Shown here piece after piece: positions 63,927 through 64,000 of a stretch of DNA of 64,000 bases. Each line of letters begins with the position of its first letter. Within the stretch, counting starts at the first letter, position 1. Origin of the DNA: Lachnospiraceae bacterium (lineage in GTDB: Bacteria > Bacillota > Clostridia > Lachnospirales > Lachnospiraceae); the NCBI GenBank assembly GCA_017473115.1, contig JAFUNC010000014.1, forward strand, positions 113,448 to 177,447. The letters are read 5' to 3'. Below the pieces are notes generated by a model. It was not told the DNA's origin and did no database searches. It was given only the letters and a program-made list of their open reading frames with translations. The translations under genes were made by a program, and so were the position numbers.

Positions 63927-64000
63927 CTGGATAAGCTTTCGACCTATTAGTAACCATCAGCTGAATGCATTACTGCACTTACACCTTGGCCCTATCTACC
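63927..64000 (-). rRNA. 23S ribosomal RNA, 3' end (partial)
   Basis: The minus strand reads GGTAGATAGGGCC, GTGTAAGTGCAGTAATGCAT, CAGCTGA, ACTAATAGGTCGAAAGCTTA, a pattern characteristic of the last 75 bases of 23S rRNA in Clostridia. The exact 3' end is uncertain by a few bases. No 5S gene follows before the terminator. Confidence 0.9.

Overview
The window looks like chromosome of a motile, low-GC, spore-lineage Firmicute, most likely a Lachnospiraceae (Roseburia/Butyrivibrio/Agathobacter-like). Grounds: the gene order topA-codY-flgB-flgC-fliE-fliF-fliG-fliH-fliI, a plsX-acpP-rnc-smc-ftsY operon, CodY, HflX, TmcAL, UPF0210/ACT and YitT proteins, A/T-rich intergenic DNA, strong GGAGG ribosome binding sites and sigma-A-type promoters. 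Almost all genes are on the minus strand; only rpmF, tmcAL, tRNA-Leu and one membrane protein are on the plus strand. There is no phage, insertion sequence with a transposase, or CRISPR array.

Layout, left to right. 1-5.0 kb: early flagellar basal-body operon (flgB to fliI, fliI cut by the window edge) behind its own sigma-A-like promoter. 5.4-8.4 kb: codY and topA, each with an intrinsic terminator. 8.5-12.1 kb: two tandem paralogous GT-C-like membrane glycosyltransferases. 12.2-20.4 kb: a type IV pilus cluster (pilD, a pilM-pilN fusion, pilO and four prepilin-like proteins) without PilB/PilT/PilC. 20.5-22.3 kb: SDR and YitT genes. 22.3-29.0 kb: plsX-acpP-rnc-smc-ftsY, with rpmF divergent. 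29.6-32.3 kb: pta and a membrane-anchored leucine-rich-repeat protein. 32.7 kb: tmcAL. 34.0-36.0 kb: a membrane-anchored MerR regulator with a YhfC-type intramembrane protease and a small membrane protein, preceded by a textbook MerR operator-promoter. 36.1-39.9 kb: a 7TM hybrid kinase with a hydrolase and two small membrane proteins. 40-45 kb: Na+/solute symporter, NAD-dependent epimerase, a 210-bp element with perfect terminal inverted repeats, UPF0210/ACT pair, VOC protein. 45-53 kb: polA-coaE-FtsA-like-yycJ housekeeping run plus unknown genes. 53.6 kb: tRNA-Leu(CAA). 54.5-61.7 kb: a five-gene, overlapping signalling operon. 61.8-63.7 kb: hflX and an unknown gene. The right edge holds the 3' end of a 23S rRNA gene followed directly by a terminator, with no 5S gene between.

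The most notable system is the 54.5-61.7 kb operon: two tandem membrane-anchored BMP/Med (PnrA-like) binding proteins, a hybrid histidine kinase ending in an HPt domain, a REC-HD-GYP protein and a REC-GGDEF protein, linked by 1-14 bp overlaps or direct abutment. The inferred logic is ligand binding outside the cell, a phosphorelay through the kinase HPt, and opposing control of cyclic-di-GMP synthesis and breakdown. The same window carries flagellar and type IV pilus genes, the usual outputs of cyclic-di-GMP. The second candidate is the MerR-YhfC operon, whose 16-bp perfect dyad sits centrally in a 19-bp promoter spacer. All assignments are from reading the sequence; no database search was possible.
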